From positions 744,001-808,000 of the forward strand of contig NZ_LR699114.1 in NCBI RefSeq assembly GCF_902459475.1: DNA of 64,000 bases. The letters run 5' to 3'. This DNA is from Aquicella lusitana. GTDB lineage: Bacteria > Pseudomonadota > Gammaproteobacteria > DSM-16500. The position numbers and the translations under genes are program-made. Of this stretch, positions 56,695-64,000 are shown one piece after another. The number at the start of each line of letters is the position of its first letter. Position 1 is the stretch's first letter. The notes below the pieces were generated by a model. The model did no database searches and was not told where the DNA came from. It saw only the letters and a list, made by a program, of their open reading frames with translations.

Positions 56695-58080
56695 TTAAAA
56701 CGGCAACCCAGGCGGAAGCCCGCCACCACCACCGAAGGGAAATTTGCCCTGCAAGCCGCGCATGAGCTTCATCATGCCGCCTTTTTTGGACATTTTTTTC
56801 ATCATCTTCTGCATTTGGGCAAACTGTTTTAATAACTGGTTAATCGCCTGAATGGAAGTGCCCGATCCCAGGGCAATACGACGTTTATGCGAATTTTTAA
56901 TATTGTCCGGATAACGACGTTCCTTAGGGGTCATGGAGTTAATGATGGCTTCGATCTCTACCAGTCTTTTATCATTAAACTGGCTTTTAACCTGATCTGG
57001 CAGCTGATTAACGCCTGGCAATTTGCTCATGATACCCATGACGCCACCCATTTTATGGATTTGTTTCAGCTGGTCACGGAAATCATCCAGATCAAATACC
57101 TTGCCTTTTTTGATCTTTTTGACCAGTTTCTCAGCTTTAGCCTTGTCAATATTGCGCTCGGCTTCTTCCACAAGGGTCAGAATATCGCCCATCCCCAGAA
57201 TGCGAGAGGCAATGCGGTCGGGATAAAAGGGCTCAAGCGCATCAATTTTTTCACCAATACCAATAAACTTGATGGGCTTACCTGTGATATAGCGGATGGA
57301 GAGTGCAGCACCCCCTCGGGCATCGCCGTCGGCCTTGGTGAGGACGACACCGGTCAAGGGCAGGGCGTCATTGAAGGCTTTTGCCGTGTTGACCGCATCT
57401 TGGCCTGTCATGCTGTCGACGACAAACAGGGTTTCTACAGGTTGAATGGCGGCATGCAGACGCTGAATTTCAGACATCATTTGTTCATCTATATGCAGAC
57501 GACCAGCCGTATCGATAATAACAACATCAACCACCTTGTTCCTGGCTGCCTGTATCGCGCCTTTGGCAATATCGATAGGGTCCTGCGATGTTTGACTGGG
57601 AAAGAACTCAGCCCCAACGGTCTTGGCGAGGGTTTCCAGCTGGTCTATTGCAGCAGGTCTGTAAATGTCGGCACTGGCCACCAATACACTTTTTTTCTGT
57701 ATTTGCTGAAGCCAACGCGCCAGTTTGGCAACGGTCGTGGTTTTACCAGATCCCTGGAGGCCAGCCATTAAGATCACTGCGGGTGGCTGTGCCTTAAGAT
57801 CCAGTGTTTCATTGGACTCACCCATGACGGTGACGAGCTCATCATGGACTAGTTTGATCAACACCTGACCGGGGGTCAAACTTTCCATGACTTCCTTGCC
57901 AACGGCCTTGGCCTGAATATCTTCGATAAAAGCCTTGGCAACGGGCAGGGCGACATCCGCTTCCAGCAATGCCTTGCGGATTTCCCGGAGTGTCTCCTGA
58001 ATATTCGCTTCAGTCAGCCGGCCTTGGCCGGTCAGATTTTTAATGACTTTGTTTAAACGTTCGGATAAATGACTAAACAT
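56695..58080 (-). CDS. ffh: Signal recognition particle protein Ffh
   Basis: 461 residues: N-domain, SRP GTPase with GLQGSGKTTTVAKLARWL (P-loop), DTAGRLHIDEQ, TKADGDARGGAALS and GIGEKIDALEPF, then the methionine-rich M-domain (GVMGIMSKLPGVNQLPDQVK, MQKMMKKMSKKGGMMKLMRG) that binds 4.5S RNA and signal sequences. Ends in a glycine-rich GGGGGLPPGLPF. It targets inner-membrane proteins to SecYEG. Confidence 0.98.
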   Translation of the reverse strand: MFSHLSERLNKVIKNLTGQGRLTEANIQETLREIRKALLEADVALPVAKAFIEDIQAKAVGKEVMESLTPGQVLIKLVHDELVTVMGESNETLDLKAQPPAVILMAGLQGSGKTTTVAKLARWLQQIQKKSVLVASADIYRPAAIDQLETLAKTVGAEFFPSQTSQDPIDIAKGAIQAARNKVVDVVIIDTAGRLHIDEQMMSEIQRLHAAIQPVETLFVVDSMTGQDAVNTAKAFNDALPLTGVVLTKADGDARGGAALSIRYITGKPIKFIGIGEKIDALEPFYPDRIASRILGMGDILTLVEEAERNIDKAKAEKLVKKIKKGKVFDLDDFRDQLKQIHKMGGVMGIMSKLPGVNQLPDQVKSQFNDKRLVEIEAIINSMTPKERRYPDNIKNSHKRRIALGSGTSIQAINQLLKQFAQMQKMMKKMSKKGGMMKLMRGLQGKFPFGGGGGLPPGLPF

Positions 58081-58088
58081 ATTTTTTT

Positions 58089-58120
58089 CTCTTAAGCCGC
58101 GTTAAAAAGCGGCTTAAGAG
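58089..58120 (-). promoter_or_regulatory. Perfect 12-bp stem-loop directly upstream of ffh
   Basis: CTCTTAAGCCGC (58089-58100) and GCGGCTTAAGAG (58109-58120) are exact complements around GTTAAAAA. In the ffh transcript the 3' arm ends AAGAG only 8 bases before the ATG, so the stem would hold the ribosome-binding site. No T-run follows on the minus strand, which argues against a terminator for the upstream gene. Confidence 0.55.
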
Positions 58121-58161
58121 TATACATAAAAAAAGCGGCGGGCGAAAAGGAATTAATTGTC

Positions 58162-59727
58162 TTAAATAATCGCACAGAATTTAGGTTGGCGATCATTTTT
58201 CTCTATTTGTTCCAGCTCCTTTTCAATATCTTCCAGATCATTGCTAATTTGCTGCTCCAAGCTGTTAGTTTTGGGAAAATGATTAAATGTTTGCGTTGAC
58301 GGAGTGAAGAGACGATGACGGTTTTGTGTGTCATGCGACTCAACCGTGGTCACGGTCACGATCAGATCTGGTGTTGCGAAATTTTCCCGATTCTCTTCGG
58401 TCAATAAAGGTTCTTTTTCTTCCGCTGACGCTTTTTCCGGGAATAACCAACCCTTAGCCTTATTCCAGCCATTGACGACGGTGGAATAGCAAAATGAACC
58501 CAGGTTATAGGTTTTATTGGCGGTCTGTTTCACGAGAACATAAGTTAAGGGATAAAGTGCAGCGGTACCCTGTAAGGTATCCAGTACAAATACAGCCTTG
58601 GTCGTTGCATCAATTGCAGGATCAACATACCGGTGATTGTTAATGCCAATATCATTTTCAATTACATCTTTAAAAAATTCTTCATTCAGTCCCATTTTTA
58701 AGTAGGCAATACCACCCGAAATAATGCCAGAGATGGTCATCGCTGCAGATCGCTTGAGCCGTTCGCTCATGCTGGATTGAGAACGGATGTTTGCCATATA
58801 GCCATAGAACGCATCGAAGGCGCGCATGTTAAACATGCCGATAAAGCAAATGTTGGTCACCATATTCGCGCCACTTAAAGCCATAAAGATGGATTTTCCA
58901 GTCATATCCTCGGCTTTGAAGATTGTTTTCATGGCCATGTAATTTTGCACGCCATCCTGAAGGGATTTGGCGATAAAGAGACAGCCATAGGTTCGGCTCA
59001 GATGTTTGCTTATGTTGCTGTGGTAGTGACTGTGCTCATGTTCACCGTGAGGCTTATTGTGCAGCGCTTGACGAATAAGTTTTAAAGTATCGCCACCTTC
59101 CGTCGCAAGCATGGTTCCACTTGCTCCCACTGCAATTGAGTAAGATGCGATTTTCCAGGCGAGCGGGGTTTCACTGACTATTTTTAATTCCTTCAGCATG
59201 TCGCTTAAGAGAAAGGCAGTCTGAGTGAACTCATTAAAGGCGCCGCCAGCTGAAATGAGTAGCGCAAGAGAAAATGCTGCAACTTCTTTTTTTCTGGATA
59301 ATTTTGGCCAGTGGTCAGGCGTGCCGGTTCGGACGAGTGAGGAAAATTCATTAACGTTATGCTTCACTTCACCATATGTTAGCCCCATGGTAGAAGCAAA
59401 AGCAGCGCCGGAACTTACGATGAGAGTAGGCAGGGATTTATTGCCTGATTGTGTCAAGCCCAGTACCAGGTTGCCCACTTCTTTCGCGCCGGTGGACACG
59501 GAGACAATTGTTGCAAATACTTTTGGCCCGCGTGGATCATGGTGTTCATGATGGGCTGACGGGTTAACGGAAACTACTTGAATTTCTTCTTCTGAAATGG
59601 AGGAAACAATATCCGATTGAACCGGAACTTGATTTGCCTCTTCGTTGGATACTTTCTTTTGTTCTTCTATGACATCATCAATTGTTAACACCACGTCTTT
59701 GTCTATTGGTAATGTTATATGCTGCAT
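58162..59727 (-). CDS. Multi-pass membrane protein with dileucine motif and C-terminal CaaX box
   Basis: 521 residues, no recognised family. A polar acidic N-terminus (about 1-70, with a His-rich HHEHHDPRG) is followed by roughly six to eight hydrophobic segments between about 75 and 410. A His-rich loop (KPHGEHEHSHYHS) lies midway. The cytosol-type tail carries EKEPLL (437-442), matching the acidic dileucine consensus [DE]xxxL[LI]. Next come a glutamate-rich EDIEKELEQIEK (499-510) and a terminal CAII that fits a CaaX prenylation box (Cys518, stop codon at 58162). CaaX boxes function only in eukaryotic cells; some Legionella effectors use them. It sits between ffh and the CorB-like gene. Host targeting is strongly suggested; biochemical function is unknown. 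Confidence 0.75.
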   Translation of the reverse strand: MQHITLPIDKDVVLTIDDVIEEQKKVSNEEANQVPVQSDIVSSISEEEIQVVSVNPSAHHEHHDPRGPKVFATIVSVSTGAKEVGNLVLGLTQSGNKSLPTLIVSSGAAFASTMGLTYGEVKHNVNEFSSLVRTGTPDHWPKLSRKKEVAAFSLALLISAGGAFNEFTQTAFLLSDMLKELKIVSETPLAWKIASYSIAVGASGTMLATEGGDTLKLIRQALHNKPHGEHEHSHYHSNISKHLSRTYGCLFIAKSLQDGVQNYMAMKTIFKAEDMTGKSIFMALSGANMVTNICFIGMFNMRAFDAFYGYMANIRSQSSMSERLKRSAAMTISGIISGGIAYLKMGLNEEFFKDVIENDIGINNHRYVDPAIDATTKAVFVLDTLQGTAALYPLTYVLVKQTANKTYNLGSFCYSTVVNGWNKAKGWLFPEKASAEEKEPLLTEENRENFATPDLIVTVTTVESHDTQNRHRLFTPSTQTFNHFPKTNSLEQQISNDLEDIEKELEQIEKNDRQPKFCAII

Positions 59728-59780
59728 TTTATAATTCCCCGCTTTATCGTTGTATAGCTGATTTGAGCTTGATTATTATG

Positions 59781-59811
59781 CAATATTAATCTTAAGAGAG
59801 GATTAATATTG
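59781..59811. promoter_or_regulatory. 11-bp inverted repeat, candidate operator between divergent genes
   Basis: CAATATTAATC (59781-59791) and GATTAATATTG (59801-59811) are perfect complements around a 9-bp spacer. It lies about 55 bp before the CaaX gene and about 125 bp before the CorB-like gene. The TTAATATT halves recall the TTAA-rich boxes of PmrA-type regulators, but the arrangement is inverted rather than direct. Confidence 0.45.
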
Positions 59812-59935
59812 TTGTATGCTTGACATCATCCCCTGTTGACCATACAAGATATTGTTAATTAATAAGTAGGTATGGTTTTAATTCAAGCCTGATAATTGTC
59901 TGTATCGTGATTTTATGACCAATTAAGGATATCCG

Positions 59936-61195
59936 TTGAGCCATTTTCAGATTATTTTTTTTAGTTTTTTACTTATTTCACTGGTTTTGCTTGCCGCCTT
60001 TTTTTCCTGTGCAGAAACAGCCCTGATGGCAGTCAACCGCTATCGCCTTCGCCACAAGGCACGCATGAAAAAGCGCTATGCCATCCATTTGTTACAATTA
60101 CTTAAGCGTCCAGACCGATTGCTGGGAGCCATTCTCATTGGCAGTACGTTTGCCAATGTGCTGGCCTCTTCGCTTGCAACGTTAATCGCATTTCATTTTT
60201 GGGGCGACAATGGTGCGTTGCTTGCAGCGTTCCTGCTAACATTTGTGATTCTGATTTTTGCGGAAATCACACCTAAAACCCTTGCAGCTATTTATCCTGA
60301 CCGGGTTTCCCGCTGGGTTCTGTATCCCATTCATCTTGTGCTTAAATTATTATATCCAATGGTTTGGTTTGCAAATACGATTAGCAATGGTTTTTTACGT
60401 TGTATGCATATTCGCGTGGGTACACATTCTGTTGAACCGCTTTCAAGAGAAGAATTACGCAGCGTTGTTTACGATACAACAGGAAAAATTTCCCGTCAAT
60501 ACCAAAACATGCTGCTCAGCATTCTGGATTTAAGCAAACTCACTGTAGATGATGTCATGATCCCACGGCATGAAATTATGGGCATAGACATCGAGCAGCC
60601 ATGGGAAAAAATGGTTGAACAGATTAATCGTATACATCATGAAGGCGCACCTGTTTACCGCGGCAATGTGGATCAACTGGTGGGTGTTCTCTATGTTCGC
60701 AGCGTATTGCAGCCACTTCTTGCGCAGAACACGATGGATAATGAAGTGCTGCAGCAACTGATACAACCGCCTTATTTTGTACCAGAAGGAACACCGTTAA
60801 ATATTCAGCTGGCTTATTTTCAACAAAGCCATCACAAGATGGCATTTGTTGTGGACGAATACGGTGAAATTCAGGGGATGCTGACACTGAATGATATTCT
60901 GGAAGAAATAGTAGGCGATTTTACGTCAAGCGTTTCTGCAGGAAAACGCATTGAATTGCAGCCTGACGGAAGTTATCTGACAGAGGGTACCGTCACAGTG
61001 CGCGAATTTAATCGCGCTACAGAATGGGATTTACCATTACGAGGTCCGCGAACGTTGAATGGGTTGATAGTTGAGTACCTTGAAACCCTGCCACGCAGCG
61101 GAACAGCTGTTTTAATTGCGGATCATCCTATCGAAATTGTACAAGTAAAAGAAAATCGAGTAAAACTCGCCAGAATTTTCCCCAAGCGAGTGTGA
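59936..61195 (+). CDS. CNNM/CorB-CorC family transporter-associated protein
   Basis: 419 residues. DUF21/CNNM membrane domain at about 1-180 (four segments, with FSCAETALMAVNRYRLRHKA and GSTFANVLASSLATLIAF), a CBS pair at about 200-320 (TVDDVMIPRHEIMGIDIEQP, MAFVVDEYGEIQGMLTLNDI) and a C-terminal CorC/HlyC domain. Homologues (YfjD/CorB) are tied to Mg2+/Co2+ export. The start is TTG 59936, with AAGGAT 5 bases upstream; no suitable ATG is nearby. In E. coli the homologue is also near ffh. Confidence 0.9.
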   Translation: MSHFQIIFFSFLLISLVLLAAFFSCAETALMAVNRYRLRHKARMKKRYAIHLLQLLKRPDRLLGAILIGSTFANVLASSLATLIAFHFWGDNGALLAAFLLTFVILIFAEITPKTLAAIYPDRVSRWVLYPIHLVLKLLYPMVWFANTISNGFLRCMHIRVGTHSVEPLSREELRSVVYDTTGKISRQYQNMLLSILDLSKLTVDDVMIPRHEIMGIDIEQPWEKMVEQINRIHHEGAPVYRGNVDQLVGVLYVRSVLQPLLAQNTMDNEVLQQLIQPPYFVPEGTPLNIQLAYFQQSHHKMAFVVDEYGEIQGMLTLNDILEEIVGDFTSSVSAGKRIELQPDGSYLTEGTVTVREFNRATEWDLPLRGPRTLNGLIVEYLETLPRSGTAVLIADHPIEIVQVKENRVKLARIFPKRV

Positions 61196-61230
61196 TGGTT
61201 GGGATTTCCCTGTAGCAGAGTAGATAATCT

Positions 61231-61605
61231 TTATTGAATAATTAATGCTGCGACGACACGGCGATTTTCCGCTGAAAGAACGTTATAAGTTCGGCAAGCT
61301 GCACTGGTATCCATAATCTCAACGCCAATTCCCTGGTTTATTAATTCGCCATATATTTCAACTGGAAGAAAGACATGGGTTGCCCCAGTACCAATTAATA
61401 AAATGTCTGGCTTTAAGGCAACAGCCAGCTGGAGAGCGTGGGCAGATAACGCAGCGGCTGTTTGTGGTGCCCAATTTTCTATCAACTGGTCAGGCGAAAT
61501 GATAATACTTTGCGTGAATGTAATATCATTAACCTGAATCAGGCCCGGTTTGAAGGCTCGGATTTGATAGCCTGCCTGGTTTTCATCGAGCTCTAATGTG
61601 GCCAT
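61231..61605 (-). CDS. Mth938/DUF498 domain protein
   Basis: About 124 residues if started at 61605 (MATLELDENQAGYQIRAF), where GGGGGAAC precedes the ATG; the frame is open to 61650. The fold signature includes VNDITFTQSIIISPDQLIEN, LKPDILLIGTGATHVFLPVE and GVEIMDTSAACRTYNVLSAE then NRRVVAALI. Relatives include the mitochondrial complex I assembly factor NDUFAF3. The bacterial role is unknown. It converges on the CorB-like gene. Confidence 0.83.
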   Translation of the reverse strand: MATLELDENQAGYQIRAFKPGLIQVNDITFTQSIIISPDQLIENWAPQTAAALSAHALQLAVALKPDILLIGTGATHVFLPVEIYGELINQGIGVEIMDTSAACRTYNVLSAENRRVVAALIIQ

Positions 61606-61704
61606 CTGTTCCCCCATGATTAAGTGACTGAATAAATTGACAGCTACCACCAGGGTGATTATGTTACCAAATTAAATGCTTTAATACCTCAACAAGGATT
61701 GCAT

Positions 61705-61986
61705 ATGGTCAAGATATCAACACAACCATTTACTTCGCTCCCTCCTTACAAAAGTGTAGCAGGGGCTCTTTTACTTAGCGCTTTTTTTGGGCCAGTTGGG
61801 TTGCTTTATGCGTCTTTTTGGGGTGGTTTTACCATGATTGCCGTGGGTTTTGTGGTAGTGAGCAGCAAACTTTTTTACCCGATTGCGTTATTCTGGGTCA
61901 TCTGCTGTATCTGGAGCGTGGGGGCGGTTGAATCCTACAATAAAAAAATTTTACGGGCGGCACAGCAACAGACTGCGTTTCAATAA
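61705..61986 (+). CDS. Small membrane protein
   Basis: 93 residues from ATG 61705 with AAGGA 7 bases upstream (an in-frame TTG at 61699 is less likely). Two or three hydrophobic segments cover about 20-75 (GALLLSAFFGPVGLLYASFW, FTMIAVGFVVVSS, FYPIALFWVICCIWSVGAV). The tail is basic. Function unknown. It precedes recJ by 41 bp and may be co-transcribed. Confidence 0.65.
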   Translation: MVKISTQPFTSLPPYKSVAGALLLSAFFGPVGLLYASFWGGFTMIAVGFVVVSSKLFYPIALFWVICCIWSVGAVESYNKKILRAAQQQTAFQ

Positions 61987-62027
61987 AAACTTGGTATTCA
62001 TTATTCCCCTCCTGCGGAAGAATATAA

Positions 62028-63758
62028 ATGAAAAAAAATATTATCAGACGGAGCTATCCGGCGCATGTTATTGCTTCGCTTCATGCGTTTCATCCCGTAT
62101 TACAAAGAGTTTATGCGGCAAGGCAAGTTCAGTCTGCGCATGAATTAAACCACGCGCTCGATTGTCTGCATCCCTACCATACATTGATCGGTATCGAAAA
62201 GGCGGTGAACCTGATGGCTGAAGCCGTGATGCAGAATCAAAAGATACTGATTGTAGGTGACTTTGATGCGGATGGCGCAACCAGCACCGCTCTTGCGGTA
62301 CGTGCCTTGCGCAGCTTTGGCGCGCAACATGTGCAATTTCTTGTGCCAAATCGCTTTGCTTACGGCTATGGTCTTACGCCGGAGCTGATTACTGCAGCGG
62401 AGGATTTTGCGCCTGACGTGATCGTGACGGTTGATAACGGCATTGCCAATCATGCGGGAGTGGAGGCAGCAAAACAGCGTGGGATCCGGGTGATTATTAC
62501 CGATCATCACTTGCCCGCTGCGACGTTGCCGGCGGCGGATGCGATTGTTAATCCTAATCAACGCGGTGATAACTTTCCCAGCAAACATCTTGCCGGCGTA
62601 GGCGTTATTTTTTATGTCATGCTCGCGCTGCGCCGACATCTCTCAACGATAGGCTGGTTTGCAAAAAAACAACTGGCTGAACCCAATATGTCACGCTTGC
62701 TTGATCTCGTCGCGTTAGGGACCGTGGCAGACCTTGTTCCGCTTGATCATAACAATCGCATTCTGATTCATCAGGGTCTGCGGCGTATTCGTGCTGGTCT
62801 CTCTGTTCCGGGTATTGTCGCGCTATTGGAATTATCTGACCGCAACTTCACGCGAGCCGTGGCTTCAGATCTTGGTTTTGCCGTAGCGGCACGCCTGAAT
62901 GCAGCAGGGCGGTTGGATGATATGTCGCTGGGTATTGAGTGTTTATTATGTGATGACGGTGCGCGTGCACGTGATATTGCACGCAGACTGGATCAGCTAA
63001 ATAATGAACGCAAAAGTATAGAGCAGGATATGCAGACGCAGGCATTGGAAGCGCTTAATAAATTGATTTTGCGGTTGCAGGGAGAGCTGCCAAACGGTTT
63101 GTGCCTCTTCGATACATCATGGCATCAGGGCGTGATCGGCATTCTTGCTGCACGCATCAAGGATCGGTTTAACCGGCCTGTCATTGTTTTCGCACCGGGT
63201 CAGGAAAATGAGCTTAAAGGTTCGGCGCGATCAATCGCAGGATTGCATATTCGTGACATCTTGGCGCTGATTGATGCGCAGTATCCGGGGCTTATTCACA
63301 AATTTGGCGGCCATGCGATGGCGGCAGGTTTGACCATCGCCAGTCATGCGTTGGAACCATTCACCAAAGCATTCAATGAAACAGTGAGCCAGCAAATCGC
63401 TGATATCGATTTACAGCATGCACTTTTTAGTGATGGCGAACTCTGTGCAGAAGATATTTCCTTGGAAGTGGCTGCTTTGTTGCGTGATGCGGGCCCATGG
63501 GGACAAGTGTTTCCAGAGCCGCTTTTTGATGATACGTTTCAAATTGTCGATCAGCGTCTGGTAGCTGAGAAACATTTAAAGCTGCGCTTGCTTAAAGCTG
63601 AAAAATTGATTGATGCCATCGCCTTTTTTGTGGATACCAATGCATGGCCTAATCACCGCTGCCAATCCATACGCGCTGCTTACCGGCTGGATGTGAATGA
63701 ATATAAAGGCAGACAAACGGTACAATTGATTATCGATTATTTTGAGCCGGCTTGTTAA
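62028..63758 (+). CDS. recJ: Single-stranded-DNA-specific exonuclease RecJ
   Basis: 576 residues. DHH phosphoesterase motifs: VGDFDADGATSTALAVRAL (I), VTVDNGIANHAG (II), IITDHHLPAATLPAADAIVN (III, DHH), LVALGTVADLVPLDHNNR (IV). DHHA1 has FGGHAMAAGLTI. The C-terminal OB domain ends VQLIIDYFEPAC. RecJ degrades ssDNA 5' to 3' in recombination and mismatch repair. Confidence 0.97.
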   Translation: MKKNIIRRSYPAHVIASLHAFHPVLQRVYAARQVQSAHELNHALDCLHPYHTLIGIEKAVNLMAEAVMQNQKILIVGDFDADGATSTALAVRALRSFGAQHVQFLVPNRFAYGYGLTPELITAAEDFAPDVIVTVDNGIANHAGVEAAKQRGIRVIITDHHLPAATLPAADAIVNPNQRGDNFPSKHLAGVGVIFYVMLALRRHLSTIGWFAKKQLAEPNMSRLLDLVALGTVADLVPLDHNNRILIHQGLRRIRAGLSVPGIVALLELSDRNFTRAVASDLGFAVAARLNAAGRLDDMSLGIECLLCDDGARARDIARRLDQLNNERKSIEQDMQTQALEALNKLILRLQGELPNGLCLFDTSWHQGVIGILAARIKDRFNRPVIVFAPGQENELKGSARSIAGLHIRDILALIDAQYPGLIHKFGGHAMAAGLTIASHALEPFTKAFNETVSQQIADIDLQHALFSDGELCAEDISLEVAALLRDAGPWGQVFPEPLFDDTFQIVDQRLVAEKHLKLRLLKAEKLIDAIAFFVDTNAWPNHRCQSIRAAYRLDVNEYKGRQTVQLIIDYFEPAC

Positions 63759-63948
63759 CGTCGCCCTATTGACAAATTATTCGCTCCTGTTGCACTATGA
63801 TGAAAAGCTAATTTTCACATCTTAATTCTACCTCATCCCTTCCATCTTTCATAAGACATGCACGCGCGCATTTTCGCGCTGATTTTCTATCCACTCTTTT
63901 TTCTTCATTTCGTTGAATCGATCCATCTTTTTTAAAAGGATTTTTACT

Positions 63949-64000
63949 ATGCAACAATCTATAAAAAATTTATCAATCGTATCATTGCAAAACCATGATG
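63949..64000 (+). CDS. Start of an unrecognised gene, truncated by the window
   Basis: ATG at 63949 with AAAAGGA 8 bases upstream opens a frame, MQQSIKNLSIVSLQNHD, to the window edge. It does not match the start of prfB, which follows recJ in E. coli. Too short to assign. Confidence 0.45.
   Translation, partial: MQQSIKNLSIVSLQNHD

Noticed and set aside
56887-57771. 294-codon plus-strand frame opposite ffh
   Set aside because: Antisense shadow of the clearly conserved ffh gene; no recognisable domain and no ribosome site.

Overview
This 64 kb stretch looks like part of the chromosome of a gammaproteobacterium, most likely an intracellular or protist-associated member of the Legionellales (the Coxiella/Legionella/Aquicella side). 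That placement is inference. It rests on gammaproteobacterial gene order (murB-ftsQ-ftsA-ftsZ-lpxC-dciA-secA-mutT; ndk-rlmN-rodZ-hisS-yfgM-bamB-der; rpsP-rimM-trmD-rplS beside ffh; dapA-bamC) and on the many eukaryote-like genes between the housekeeping blocks: two Ser/Thr kinases, ankyrin and HEAT-type repeat proteins, proline-rich and coiled-coil proteins, and a membrane protein ending in a CaaX box. No dot/icm gene lies in the window, so a type IVB secretion link cannot be shown here.

Layout. 1-12.2 kb: end of the division/cell-wall cluster (murB tail, ftsQAZ), two effector-like ORFs and a GIY-YIG nuclease remnant inserted before lpxC, then dciA, an ankyrin gene, secA and mutT. 12.2-18.1 kb: repeats, an orphan ORF, an atypical SDR, the dTDP-L-rhamnose operon rmlA-C-D-B and a divergent glycosyltransferase. 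18.2-22.4 kb: a kinase, parB with no parA beside it, tRNA-Pro and ispB. 22.6-30.5 kb: yajQ and the der-bamB-yfgM-hisS-rodZ-rlmN-ndk block, with pilF and ispG missing. 30.7-36.9 kb: an amidohydrolase, tRNA-Ser, a coiled-coil protein with a nuclear-localisation-like patch, a very short BamC-like lipoprotein, dapA, an ArnT-like glycosyltransferase and two small coiled-coil/basic proteins. 37-45.7 kb: xseA, an alpha/beta hydrolase, guaB-guaA, a HEAT-like protein, tadA and a small lipoprotein. 45.9-54.4 kb: metN with a MetI-MetQ fusion, an RMND1/DUF155 protein, a second kinase, an MscS channel, ogt and a tandemly duplicated repeat block. 54.4-64 kb: rpsP-rimM-trmD-rplS, ffh, the CaaX membrane protein, a CorB/CorC-like protein, an Mth938-fold protein, a small membrane protein, recJ and the start of one more gene.

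Intergenic DNA is rich in short palindromic dispersed repeats: at least four families, plus a 17-bp motif found four times. The strongest lead for something undescribed is the protein at 58162-59727. It combines several membrane segments, an acidic dileucine sorting motif, a glutamate-rich tail and a C-terminal CaaX prenylation box, which suggests a bacterial protein built to be lipidated and sorted by a eukaryotic host.
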